From Klebsormidium nitens (Eukaryota; Streptophyta; Klebsormidiophyceae; Klebsormidiales; Klebsormidiaceae), in the NCBI GenBank assembly GCA_000708835.1, contig DF237317.1:28282-92281 (forward strand): a stretch of 64,000 bases of DNA, in the 5' to 3' direction. Both the position numbers and the translations under genes were made by a program. Each line of letters begins with the position of its first letter. The first letter of the stretch is position 1. The notes beneath the pieces are model-generated. The model had not been told where the DNA came from. It searched no databases and worked only from the letters and a program-made list of their open reading frames with translations. Positions 37,913-50,006 of this stretch are shown one piece after another.

Positions 37913-40349
37913 ATGACATGGGTCATAGAACCTGGGGTTAAGACTGCGCTGGGAGTGATAGGTGAGGGGAGGAGCCCGCCTGGCCAATCAAGCACCGACG
38001 CGCGGGCCTTGATCACAAGTGGTCCTTTGACCGGTGCCTGTAGATCTGGGGTCCCTTCTTCAAGAAGGTCCAATCTGGCGGATAACCTTCAGCTTCCTGC
38101 GAAGCGTTGCCTTTCCAACCTTTTTGCGAAATGCCTGGCTTCTCTTACATCTATTCAAATTGAGGGGACAAGTTGTATTTGCACTCTTGCACCTGTGTTG
38201 CTATAGGGCGGGAGGCATGGCCTGCGCTCCGCCTATGTCCCACCTGATCCCCACCCCTGTGTGGCTGCAGGAAACATCACCGCTCTTGGCCTGTTCTTAG
38301 CCCCAGTGTAAGTCTGTTCGTTGAAAACCCTTTTCCTGTCGGCTTCCTTGTTGGCAGTGCCCATCACACGTTGCACACTCATTCGGGCCTTACGTCAAGA
38401 CATCCGTCAGACACGTTGCCCTGCGCTCTGACCCCGCTGCCCCCTTGCCTGCCTTGCAGCAAGACCTTTGTGCGCATCCTGCGCGTGCGCGGGGTGGAGG
38501 ACTTCTCGTGCCTCCCGTACCTGGTCACTTTCCTCAACTGTTCGCTGTGGACTTTCTATGGCCTCCCCGTCGTGACCCGCAGTGCCATCCTGGTGGCCAC
38601 CATCAACGCCGTTGGCACCGCTCTTGCCCTCTCCTACTGCCTCATCTACATCACGCATGCCCCGCCCCCGCAGCAGGTCAGCCACAGACAATGAGACAGA
38701 CATGCTGTGAGCTCCATGGGGTGTTTGTGCCTCCCATGCGCCCCTTGGGGACAATCATCACAATTTTGGAGTATCTGAGCCCCACCCATGTCAGACCGAT
38801 TTTTGTAGGCCGATCGATCCGACCTTGCCACGTACCCATCTTGTCTCAATGCAACCACCAAGCTACAGAACGAAGTACGTCAACTGGCCTTTCTGCTGCA
38901 CCTTGTGATTCCTTCTGACTTGGCGCCCGCAAATAAATGCAGCGGCGCACTGGGGCGCTGCTGGCGGCGGAGGGCCTGGGGCTGGCAGCGGTGGTGCTGA
39001 TTGTGCTGCTGGCGTTCCCATTCCACATGCGCACCACAGTGGTGGGCATCGTGGCGGTGGTGGTCACCATCGGCATGTACTGCGCACCCCTGGGCAAGTT
39101 GGTACGACCCTCAAAGCTCTAGCCTTTTCCTGTTCAAGCATTTGAGCTGGGCATGGGTAGTTCTTTCTGTTTTACCGTTCAAAATTTTCGGATTCTTTAT
39201 TTTGATACACCGTCATTAATCAAAGCCAGCCGCCCCTTTCTGCTGAAGCGACGGAGTCAGGCAGCTGACAAGAGCTGCCTCCGGGGATGGCTGTGGGATT
39301 CGTATGCGATGCGGCACCTGTTTACTGAGAGTCACATTCGTCGTTTGCCTTACCGAACGCCGAAGTATTTCGCAAACATCAGACTTACTTTGATTATAAT
39401 AGGTTTAGAGGCCTACCAGAAACATAAGCTGACCTTCAATAAATGCGGCAGCTGGGCAGGCCCTGGGACACGTAGGATTGGTTGGGTGAAATTGGGGGAA
39501 GCCTTGATAGCGTGTCTTCGAGTACCAAATCTACACGAGCATCCGGTGGTCCAATAGCCCGCAAAGCAGAAGCTGATGCTTGCTTTCCAGGTGGGTGTTC
39601 TGCTTGACTCCCCCCCTGCTCTGAGGCTGCCGTCCTGTCTTTGTGTGCAGCGGCAGGTGGTGCGTGATCGCAGTGTGGAGTACATGCCGTTCCTGCTCTC
39701 TCTCAACGTCCTCCTCAACGCCACTGCCTGGACTGTCTACGCAGTGTATGCTCACGACATTTACGTCCTGGTGAGTTGTGCCATCGGACAAGATATCCTT
39801 TGTTCATGCGAGCAGGACTGGGCGAAGTCGATTGGAAACCTGCTTCTAAATCGAGAGTTGGGCTCTCTTATCAGTTGGGCTTGAGCCGAACAGTGGTCGG
39901 AAAAAGCTCGCAAGCTTACCCATTTTCATCTTCAAACCTGAACGCCAAGCAAGAGCCCCGTCCGGCCCTTGTCCCCTGATTAGAAATTGAACCCTTTGTA
40001 GATCGTCGGAAACGTTGGTCCGTTGTGGGGCACATAGGGACCGATTTTTACGTGTAGGAAGCAATTTGAGCGGATCCAGATCGACTAGCTCCTCCCTGTT
40101 TTGCAGATCCCGAATGCGCTGGGGGTGTTGCTGGGCACAGCCCAATTAGTGCTGTATGCGTGGTACTGCAAAGAACGGCCCGCGCCAGTGGCTGACACTG
40201 AGAGCGGAAGGGGCGGGAGTAGCACGCGGGGTGGGGCTGCGCTGCACAAGAACCTGAGCGCCCGGCAGCTGCTGGGCAGGACACTGTCAACAGGAGAGAA
40301 AGGAGGGGGGGAAGAGATCGAAATAGGAAACGGATTGGACAGTAAGTAG
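37913..40349 (+). CDS. SWEET sugar transporter (MtN3/saliva family)
   Basis: Six exons: 37913-37961, 38271-38307, 38460-38676, 38943-39101, 39651-39770 and 40107-40349, giving 274 residues, the normal SWEET length. Seven membrane helices fit two MtN3 repeats joined by one linker helix. The first repeat reads GNITALGLFLAPV, then PYLVTFLNCSLWTFYGLP and ATINAVGTALALSYCLIYI. The second has VEYMPFLLSLNVLLNATAW, then IPNALGVLLGTAQLVLYAWY. The prolines that hinge the helices and the pore Asn residues of the family are present. SWEETs move sugars down a gradient across plasma or vacuolar membranes. The tail of about 50 residues is Gly/Ser-rich and probably cytosolic. The start MTWVIEPGVKTALGVIG was chosen because its phase-1 donor completes the Gly of GNITAL. 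Confidence 0.93.
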
Positions 40350-41682
40350 AAGGTACAAAAGCACGCGGTCAAGACAACATTTGTCATCACAAAAGGTACT
40401 ATATACAGGTTATACTTGTGTCGTTGGAAATCAACGGCCACCAGCCGAGTGGGCCACGTCCATAAGGGCAACCCAGCGAGCCTCAAGTGTTTGACAGAGA
40501 TCGAGCTACGGAACACGGACGACTGGAGCCTTGCTCTTGTCTGGTGGCCTTTGTGGCAGACAGGCAGAGATCGGAGCCAGATCTTGAGGTTTTCAAGCTT
40601 CGTATGGCATTGGTTTTGACTTGCTGATTCTGAATGTCAGGGTTATTCCTGTCATAATGGTTGTTAGACTGCTGAGGCCGGTGAGCAAAACTTTGAGCTT
40701 GGGGTGCGACACTGCTGAGCGATTGGAAAGCTGCGGCCATCTTCTGAAATAAGTGAGGCTTATTATTGCTGAACGTTACAAGTATGCATACCCAGGCATG
40801 TTAACGAGCTTCCTAAGATATTTGCGGACGCATCATCCGAGTCCCGTCTTAAGGCTAGGTCGGGAGGGTGGTGCATTGCTTTTCAGTGGCTTGGGTGCAA
40901 CACGACTAGCCACTGGCAAGTATCTTGGATTCCAATATTTGGCGGTGACTTTCATGTCATAAATGATATGCAGCCAGGAAAATGGGCGTGGGGTTAAGGT
41001 GGGCGATCAGCAGTTGCGGATCCCGACATGAATCCGGTACTTATAAGTATACATATACCAGAGCCGATTCAGTCACTCAAAGTGCGCCGGGCTGTCTAAT
41101 TATCTCAATGAAAGCTGCCGTTCGTGTAAGGAGAGCTCGAGGTGTCTATCTAAATATATACAGCTATACCATGCAAGCATTGATTTTTTAGGGCATCGAT
41201 TCACTGCATGCATGGTCATGCAGGCCATGGCATCGCATACTTGTGGATGAGCAGCAGTACCGTACATGCACCGGATGTCGCTCGACTGCTGCAGCAGCTA
41301 AACCGCCCACGCTCGAGCAGATCGCTCGGCTCACCATAAAGTTTGGCATCATGTCTCGCATGCGAGGCCGGCATGGATTGATTTTGGCAACGAAGGCCAT
41401 TCATGCAACATAAAATCCAACATCCAAACTAGTATAGATCCGCTATCATATATAAGCACGGCAATGAAGGGGCGCACTACGGCGATCAATCTTCACTTAG
41501 GCTCGAACATCACCTCCACAAGCAGAGTCGAGCTTACCAGGGACAAGATCGCATACTAGCTCTCTGAATGCTGACGTGCATGCCCGTTGGAACGACTGCC
41601 TCTTATAGCCACTTACAGGAACGACGGCCTGAATCAAATTCACTTTTGCTCATGCACTTTCGAAAGACTCGTCAATGGAGAT
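40350..41682. other. Convergent intergenic region
   Basis: This lies between the 3' ends of the SWEET and signal peptidase genes. It is AT-richer than the genes, with scattered CATGCA palindromes around 41205-41230. No gene is seen. Confidence 0.45.
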
Positions 41683-43299
41683 TTATGAATACGTGTCAGG
41701 TAGTCGGTAACCTGTCAAAGTCTTCTGTCCAGTATAAATCCTACCACTTTTCGGCATTGCGTTCCAGTACATGGTCAAGTTCAAATCTCGACCCCTCATA
41801 TTCCGCCCCTGAAAAGGTACAGTGGGCCATATGAATGTAGTATCGCCAGCCACTCCAGGATCTCGAAACTGACATCCCCATATCATGTGTCCGAAACACA
41901 TTTGAGCAGGCAAATACTCCGTTCCACAGAAGTATCTGGTGCAATCTCGCAAGCTGCCATTCAAAGCAATGTAACAGAAGGGAGACGCAAAGCCGAAGTC
42001 AAGACCTGTCTATCCTGCGGGCCGCATAGGCAGCTCACCTGATCCACCAGGCGATACTTGTTCTGCACCCGAGGCAGTGCAATGAGCGCATCCTCGCGTC
42101 GCTCGATGATCCGGTCCCACACTGATACCTGCGCCGCACCCGGGGTGGATTGAAAGAGAAGCACATTTTAACTTACACAGTGCTGTTTTACGATTGATGT
42201 CTGGGTTGTGATCACAACAAGCATCAGAACGACAGAGCCAACAGAGACTGACAACCAACAAGCGATTGCACTTGGGCCGAGTGAGATGCATCCAGCCTGT
42301 ACCCCTCAGGGCAGCCTGGTGTAGCGCCGCTGACCTGGTTCACGGCGTTCTCCGGGGTTGCATACTCGACAGCGAGAAAGACAAACAGCTGCACAGCAGA
42401 AGGTGCCAGTCAGTGGGCGGTTTGCTTGCCGTATAATGGAATCATAATGAGCATTTTGTGTAGGCTAGGCTTCTTGTGCATTAGGCCTAAGCTGACACTA
42501 GATGCAGGCTAACCGCGAGTTGGCTCTGACCTGCTTTGTGTTCCATGTGAAGACGCTCCGAAGATCTGCAGAGATGTTGAAGGCGAGAAAGGCCTGCACC
42601 CAGCATGAGGGCAGCCGTCAGCTGCCGGGGCCTGCCTCAGTTGGCCACCTGGGTCACACGCTCATCAACCATGGCAAAAGCAGTCAACAGGCAAAGCCAG
42701 TATTGCGCCATCGCGTGTGAGTCCTGTCGGGCTGCCGGCGGCCGGTGGCGGCGGTGCCAGCCAACCCGGCAGCGGCGCGGCCCACAGGTGTGGCGCTCAC
42801 CTCGTCATTGCCCGCCTGCGACACCTGGAACCTGTCGACCTGGACAATCTGCAAGGGGGCCGCAGTGAGGGTCACAGCCAGCAATGCTCTGGCTCCTAGC
42901 AGACTAAGCACTGGCTGAGGAGGTTTGACGTTGTGCAGTGTTTCAATGACTGCCATCTGGCGGCCACTAATCCACCCTCCACCAGCACACATCAAAAAAA
43001 CTTTCGTGCAAGAATGGCATCCAAGTGACCAAGGTGCACAGGCACAGAGCCAGGCAATGTCAGCGCAGACCGCTGTCCGACAGGAGGCACTCTGTGGCAT
43101 CCGCTGCAGTGCTAATGTACTTCAGCTCAAGGCAAGAGGCAGGAGAGAGCGCCAGCGCAAAAGTGGGGCTCACATCCACCGCCACCACCGCACTGTCGCG
43201 ATGGAAGTAGTCCGTGATGGAGGCGAGGATGCAGAGCACGACAAGCACCGATGCAACAAACGTAAGCAGCGAGTTGGTCCGGTACAAGAAAGTATGCAT
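41683..43299 (-). CDS. Signal peptidase complex subunit 3 (SPC22/23)
   Basis: Six exons, read on the minus strand: 43299-43174, 42848-42801, 42593-42531, 42388-42335, 42128-42039 and 41808-41683. They join to 168 residues, matching the roughly 165-180 of plant and animal SPC22/23. It begins MHTFLYRTNSLLTFVASVLV, a type II membrane anchor with the family's conserved start, then FNISADLRSVFTWNTKQLFV and VNQVSVWDRII, and ends GYRLPDTYS. The subunit stabilises and positions the endoplasmic reticulum signal peptidase on its substrates and is largely lumenal. It faces the FYVE gene across 605 bp. Confidence 0.95.
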
Positions 43300-43904
43300 T
43301 GCGCCACCGGGTCGGGGACGCAGCGAAGACTGGAGAATGGAGCACAGCCCTGATCAAGTTGTGGAGGCAAATTGTCACAGATTATAAAGACTACCCATGT
43401 GAAGCCGCAAGGGCAACTGTTCAATCACAATTTGCAATCTAGCTCTCAAATGTCCCTTTGACTGTCTCACTGTCAGCTGCCAGTGCAAGTTGCAATGTCG
43501 GGCCTCGGAGTCCGCACCCAGTTTTCTTGAAGTCCGGCCAAATTGCTCTTCGAAGTTCAAGTGGACAAGCCCAGAGTTAGGGCAATCCCTCAACTTCCTG
43601 ACACCAGCTTGGCTGCATGAAGGTGGTGACGGGGAGTGTTGACCGCCGGTGTCAAAGCTATGGCCTTCTAAAAGAAGTAGGAATGCTGCCGTCCTCGCTT
43701 CCAACACTCGGAGTCGTAGGCAATTGTTGCAGCAGCATTGTCAGCAGCCAACAAAGCAGACACCTGCTCATGAATCACAAATGGATGCAGGCCGGCGTCA
43801 AAGCTGAAGTCCTGTTCCCCTCATTCATTGTTGCGCCCTAGCTCGTGATCCCAGGGTAGCGGCCGGCTGCGGCGTCTCGCCATCCTCCCGCTGTGTGTGC
43901 GAGC
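43300..43904. promoter_or_regulatory. Divergent intergenic region, SPC22/23 / FYVE gene
   Basis: 605 bp between the two start codons, probably a shared promoter region. No specific box is recognised. Confidence 0.4.
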
Positions 43905-46900
43905 ATGCGGAAGGGCGGTGCGCGCTCCGGTGCGAAGGTGGCAGAAGCGGACGGGCCACAGTGCAATGGCTGCGGCAGCACGTTCAGCCTCTTCAACTGG
44001 AAGGTGAGGACCACTCCAGGGACAAGACCGGGCGTCACAGGATGCGGGGGCAGTGGAGACAGGTCCACAAGCAAAGTCTTGGCAAAGGCCTGTTGCCAGG
44101 GCTTAGAGTTGCCTGCTTCCACCTATGTCAGAAGGTGCACCAGCTTTGTTCAGACGTTCAATGTGGTCTTTGCATCGCTGACGAGCCCTTCGAGATGGTT
44201 TTCCATCTTGTCGTGTGTCTCAGATTCTTGTTCTGAACCTCCCCCCCCTCCTTCCTGTGGCGTTGCAGCACCACTGTCGCCGGTGCGGCAAGGCCTTTTG
44301 CGACGCCTGCTCCAAGGACCGCGCCGTGCTGTCTGCCCCCGAGTTTGGCAAGGAGCCGCAGCGCGTGTGTCACCCGTGCAAGGTGGCGGAGCGCCGCGCG
44401 CGCCTGGATGGTCACGGCAAGCGAGGTGACACAGCGGTACCCCATCTGTCACCTGCTATGACCCTCTTGGCTTGACGTCGGTGAGAATTGGCCAGAGCAA
44501 CGTGGACATATATGAGAATAGCATCGCACACTGCTTGCCTCCCCCAGCTTGGCACTGTCGGGTGACTGCCCCTTGAGTCATCTGGTGGCTGTGTGCAGGC
44601 AACCGGCGCGGTGCGGCGCCGGAGGACAGCGCCCCGGTGGTGGACCTGGGCCTGGGGGCGGACCCTCTGGGGGGGGACCAGCTGGGAGACTCCCTGACTG
44701 CGCTTGACCTGGAGGACCCCCTCGTAGCGGCCACGCTGGAGGACGCCTGGTTTGGAGGGGCGGCGGGGGCAGCAGCCGATGCCAGAAAAGCCAGGGGCAA
44801 ACCAGGTAAGGGGGGGCGCAGCAACGCGCAGGAGCGAGGGTTGAAGTGGCTCTCTTGGGGCAAGCTTTCAGGGTTTCGGAAGTGGAAAGACGGCTCTGAA
44901 GCTTGCAGCAAAGGTGAAGGTAGCCGCCCCCATCTCTGAGCTGTTTGAGTGGGCGGTGGCACTCTGTTCCGGCTGCTATGGCCTTCGTTGCCCATTGTAC
45001 CCATCACCCGCTCATGCACGGTCAAGGGCCTTTGTTAACCGGAGGTGGCTCCTCTTGATGTCCTCCCCTTGCGCAGTCTCCGCCGGCGCTGCGGGGCGCG
45101 GCAAGGCTGCTGGCGGCGCCGCTTCTCCCGGAGCCGTGCCTGCCGCGCGGGGCAGCCCCGAGGGGGCAGCAACGGACGCGGTGCAGGCGGAGAAGCGGCG
45201 CGCGCTGGCGCTGAGGAAAGCAGGGAAGCCGGACGAGGCACTGCAGGTGAGAGGGGCTCGTGGGTTGGCAGGGGAGAGAAGAAAGGCATGCCCGGCGACT
45301 TGCCTGGAGTCTACTGCCACCCCAAAAGTTGAATACGCTGTTTGTGACGCTCACGCCCTCTTCCCTGCGGGGCCGCTCTTTGTGAGGCAGTGAGATCGAT
45401 GGTTGTCCGCCCTCCTGAGCTTTTTTTGTTTTGGGGACAGGCCCTGCGCCACGCACACGACCTGGAGGCGCAGGCGGGCACTGGTGGGGCCAAGGGCAAA
45501 GCGGCTGGTGCCAAGAAGGGGCGCTCCATGTTTGACGTGAACGAGGACGACATGGCAGACCCGGACCTGCTGGCGCAGCTGCACGACCTCGGCTGGACCG
45601 ACGACACCGAAGCCAAGAAACCGCGCAAACGAGCAGCACCGCCTGCCGGGGGGCCCGGGGCGGAGACGGCTGCTGTCCCGACAAATTCGGCAGGGCCGAG
45701 CCCAGAGAAGCGGGCGGCCCTGGAAGCGGAGATTGTGGAGCACAAGAAGCGCGCGCTGCAGCTGAGGAAAGCGGGGCAGCTGGAGGCGTGGCGGGACGAG
45801 ATGGGCGTGGCGCAGGCACTGCAGGCTCAGCTGGAGCAGCAACAGCAACAGCAGGCGCCGCCCAGCGCAGCGGGGACACCGGGGGGCAGCGAGGCGCCGA
45901 GCGGGGCGAGCTCAGACGAGGAGGCGGACCCGGACGTCCAGGCAGCACTGCAGCAGCTGGGGTTTGACAGACAGCAACAGGGCGGGCCAGGCGGCGTAGC
46001 AGGAGCAAGCCAGAACAAGGGGCCCCCAGGGGTGGCGGAGCTCGAGGCGCAGATATTGCGGTATAAGAAGGAGGCGCTGGCGTGCAAGAGGGCGGGCGAC
46101 CTGGACGGGGCGCGGGCAGCCATGAAGCAGGCCAAGCAGCTCGAGGCACAGCGCGACGAGGCAGCGCTGAACGACAGCACGCCGGCGTCGGCGCCGGCCA
46201 CCCCCCCCCAGCCAAGGGCACCGCGGTCTGGCGGAGTGAGATCAGGGCGCACGGCTCCAAGAGGCAGGGACGGCGATGGAGAGGCGGAGCCGGAGGTGAC
46301 ATCAGAGGACGAGCAGGACCCGGAGATACTGGCGGCGCTGCGAGAGATGGTGCGACAGTCGTCCAGGATTCCCTGTTTATACTAACGATGCTGATTCAAA
46401 CCGATTTGGCTTTCGTGGTTTGAAAGCGGGCTGGCATGAAGCAGCATAGTGTTGTCGAGGCCCCTTATATCTTTTCTATCTACTTGTGCAGACCCTTCCT
46501 TGGGCGAATTTAAACCTGACGCTTGTTTGTAGGTCCCGAACGGGTGGTCATTGCGCTTGTGGGCCAAGGCATGCGGATGGGCTCCCCCTTGTGACGGCTG
46601 CTGTGGTCTGTTGCAGGGCTGGCAGGACGAGAGGCCCCCAACGGCTGCGGGGCTGCAGCGCCCGGCGTCGGTGCGGCGGGCGGAGGAGGGGCTGGGCGCA
46701 CTGGTGGGCGTGGTGGAGGACATTGCGGCGCAGAAGGCGCGCCTGGAGCAGGAGGTGGCGGCGCACAAGCGGGCCGCGCTGGCCAAGAAGCGGGCGGGGG
46801 ACCTGGAGGGGGCCAAAGCCGAGCTGCGGCAAGCCAAGTGAGACAGCCCACCAGGACGCGGTTTCTTGAAAAAGCGCTGTGCGCTCGTGTCTGGCGACTC

Positions 46901-49900
46901 TGATCGTCTTGCACTGGTCTGTCCCCGGCTTTGCGTCTTCTGCCGTTGAGCACTGGGGCAGACCTGCGTGTGCCAGTTTGTGCCCGGCTGCATCCTCGTG
47001 CAATGCAATCTGCTCCATATGCGGGCACTCGGCCTAGACGCATCTCCCGCCTGGTGCGCTCACCGCTGCCCCGCCCTGCCCCTCCCCAGGCTGATTGAGC
47101 GCCGGCTGGAGGAGGCGGAGGAGGCGGAGGCCGCGGGGCTGGAGCCGCTGGACATGCTGATGCGCGCGGGGCACAGCCACACCACCGCCAGCACGGGGCC
47201 GAGCTCAGGCGCGCGGCAGGAGAGCAAGCCGCTGGCGGCCATCATGGCGGAGGCGATGCACAGCGACAACGTGGCGGAGCCGGACGTGGACTCGGACGAT
47301 GAGAACGACCCCGAGATCCTGGCACAGCTCGCGCACATGGGCTGGCACGAGGACGCGCCCGGAAGGGACGTGGCGGTCGCACCGAGGGTGGCGGCAGCGG
47401 AGAGGCTGGAGGGGCTGGCGGGGCGCGCAGGAGAGGTGGCGGCGCGCAAGGTGGCGCTGCAGCAGCAGGCACTGGCGCTCAAGCGGCAGGCGCTTGCGCT
47501 GAAGCGCGAAGGCGACGTGGAGGGGGCCAAGGCCGCGCTGGGGCGCGCCAAAGAACTAGAGCGGCAGCTGGAGCGGGGCGAGGAGCAGGAGGCAGCCGGG
47601 GCGCCAGGCCGGGCGCGGCTGCAGGCCCTGGGGAAACGGGGCACGGCGGAGGGGGCGGCTGCCGGAAGGGGCCCCGTGGATATGGCGCACGTAGCCCAGC
47701 TGCTGGAGGGGGGAGAGCCCGAGGTGGCGGTCACTGAGGACGACGAGCAGGACCCGGAGATCCTGGCGGCACTGCAGGTGAGCAGCGCAGCGGCGGGGTG
47801 GGGGCTCCGCAGCATCGTATGACCTACATCCCTCGAGCTTGAGGAAGCGAAAGTAGGTCAGCAACGAGGACAGATTGGTACACTCACGTCAGACTAGGTG
47901 TCAGTGGCGGCTCTAGCCCGAATCCTCGAATAGAGACAGACTACCCATTGAAAGCATCAAAAGCGGGGTCCGTCTGCCTCAGCAGATGCAGCGGTGTGAT
48001 CCCTTCGCTGCCGATGCTTACGCCGCACCCCCGTCGTGTTTCATGCTGAGGTGCGAGTAATGTGGGTGCCTGGAGCGAGGCGGGGTTACGCACTTTATTG
48101 GGAATAATGATTTTGAACAAGATTAGTGCGCATCAATTTGCAACGAGGTTTCTCCATACGAGGATTTCTGACCTGCGAGATGCATGCGCACGGAAATTCC
48201 GGCAGTGCATGCAGACCTCACGTTGCCGACCCTGCTCCAGGAGATGGGGTGGCAGGAAGAGCCGCCCGCACGTGCTGCCCCGGCTGCTCCCCCCGCCGCC
48301 CCGGCGCCGGCGGTGGCCAGCCCGCAGGAGTTGCTGCAGCAGGCGGGGGCCCTCAAGCGGCACGCGCTGGGCCTGCGCAAGGCAGGCCAGATGNNNNNNN
48401 NNNNNNNNNNNNNNNNNNNNNNNNNNNNNNNNNNNNNNNNNNNNNNNNNNNNNNNNNNNNNNNNNNNNNNNNNNNNNNNNNNNNNNNNNNNNNNNNNNNN
48501 NNNNNNNNNNNNNNNNNNNNNNNNNNNNNNNNNNNNNNNNNNNNNNNNNNNNNNNNNNNNNNNNNNNNNNNNNNNNNNNNNNNNNNNNNNNNNNNNNNNN
48601 NNNNNNNNNNNNNNNNNNNNNNNNNNNNNNNNNNNNNNNNNNNNNNNNNNNNNNNNNNNNNNNNNNNNNNNNNNNNNNNNNNNNNNNNNNNNNNNNNNNN
48701 NNNNNNNNNNNNNNNNNNNNNNNNNNNNNNNNNNNNNNNNNNNNNNNNNNNNNNNNNNNNNNNNNNNNNGTGGCGCGCGGCGCTGCAGCAGGCACACGCA
48801 CTCGAGGAGCAGGCACAGCACGCGCCCGCCCCGGCCGCCGCGGCCACCACAGCGGATCTCACCGGAGGGCATACGGGCCCACCTGCGAGCAGCCGAAGAG
48901 ACGAGGGCGGCCTGGCTGGGCCCCCGGCCCGGCCCAGCGTTGGACTGCCCCACCCCGCGGCACACATTTTCTCACAGCCGGTGCGACCGCCGGCCAACGT
49001 AGCCCCGGAGCTTACGCCCGTCAGTGCCGGCCCGCTGCCAGCCGACCTCTTCTCGAGCATGCAGGAGCCTGCCTTCGGGACGGCAGGGAGGACGCCCCAG
49101 GCTGCAGCCGCGACCACGTCAGGCCAGGGGGCGAGGGCGGAGGCAACTGGAGACGACAGCAGCACGGCCAATGACGCCGGGAGACGGTTCTTCCCGGAGA
49201 GCCGCAGAGAGCCGCTGCGAGCAGGGGCAGCGGCGGTGTCGCAGGAGGGGACGGGGCGGGGGCCTCCCTCAGACAGCAGTGCACCAGCAGTGCAGCGAGA
49301 CCCAGGGCGAGCGGTGGGCACCAGCGCAGGCAGGCCAGGGCTGGGCAGCCCACAGGGCGGCGCACCCAGTGATCCGCCCACCCCGCAGCCAGACCGCCGG
49401 CGCTCCGACGGTGACGAAGCTTTCAGCGCCCCGCCCCATTATTGGCCTGAGAGCAGCCCCGAAGCAGCGCCAGCCGCCCCTTCACCGAAGGCAGAGAGCG
49501 CCCGGCCCCCTGCGACGGCAGCGTCCGGCGGAGTGGGCGTGAGCGAGCTCCAGGAGCAGATTCGCGCGGGCAAGCAGGCGGCGGTGCGGCTGAAGCGGGA
49601 GGGCCGCCTGCCGGAGGCGCGCGCCGCCCTGCAGCAGGCACGCGAGCAAGAGAGGCAGCTGGCCGCGCGCGGGGCGGCCGCAGAGGCAGCGGCGGCAGAG
49701 GGGGGCTCCGTGGGGGAGGACGAGAGCGAGGGGCCAGTGGAAGACGCGTTCGACCCGGACATCGTGGCCGCGCTCAAGGGCCTCGGGTGGAGCGAGCAGC
49801 AGATCCGGGGGGGGATGGGGGCCGGGCCGGGCAGTGGCGCGGGCAAGCCGGCCAAGGTTGCGGCACCGCGAGGGGAGGGGGGCCAGCTGGAGGACCGGAT

Positions 49901-50006
49901 CCGAAGTGAGAAGCGGCGGGCAGTGGAGCTGAAGCGGGCGGGGCGGCAGCAGGAGGCGCTGGCGGTGCTGAGAGAGGTGAAGCAGCTCGAGAAACAACTC
50001 GGGTAG
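43905..50006 (+). CDS. FYVE-finger protein with tandem helical and GW modules
   Basis: Eight exons: 43905-44003, 44269-44425, 44599-44805, 45077-45246, 45441-46349, 46617-46837, 47090-47777 and 48241-50006 (with an N run). The FYVE zinc finger fills residues 20-75: [28 protein letters not shown] (basic PI3P-binding motif and zinc ligands) and QRVCHPC. The N-terminal WxxD of many FYVE domains is absent. The remaining 1100 or more residues alternate two modules. One is a predicted helical hairpin of the form EI..hKR.AL.LKRAGDL.GA.AALrQAKqLE, seen eight times and similar to DM14 repeats of Lgd/CC2D1 proteins. The other is [13 protein letters not shown] and variants, seen six times. FYVE points to endosomal membranes; the modules could bind ESCRT-type partners. 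Plant FYVE proteins with repeated GW segments exist (I recall At1g61690), so the class may be known although the array is not characterised here. Confidence 0.85.
48394..48769. other. Assembly gap of 376 N inside the last FYVE-gene exon
   Basis: The gap interrupts the sixth helical module after RKAGQM; the sequence resumes at [14 protein letters not shown]. As written, 376 N break the frame. A length of 3n+2 restores it. The second module reads RKAGQLEAW, so as few as five missing bases could close the gap, or a whole number of extra modules. Confidence 0.7.

Noticed and set aside
25421-40349. Sugar gene cluster (GH36 galactosidase plus SWEET)
   Set aside because: Two unrelated genes (Cpn10 and GGCT-like) lie between them and no shared promoter is seen, so neighbourhood alone does not support a cluster.
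45022-46302. Minus-strand open frame of 426 codons
   Set aside because: It is Pro/Arg/Ala-rich low-complexity sequence antisense to the repetitive GC-rich FYVE-gene exons; the plus strand has clear domains and splice phases.
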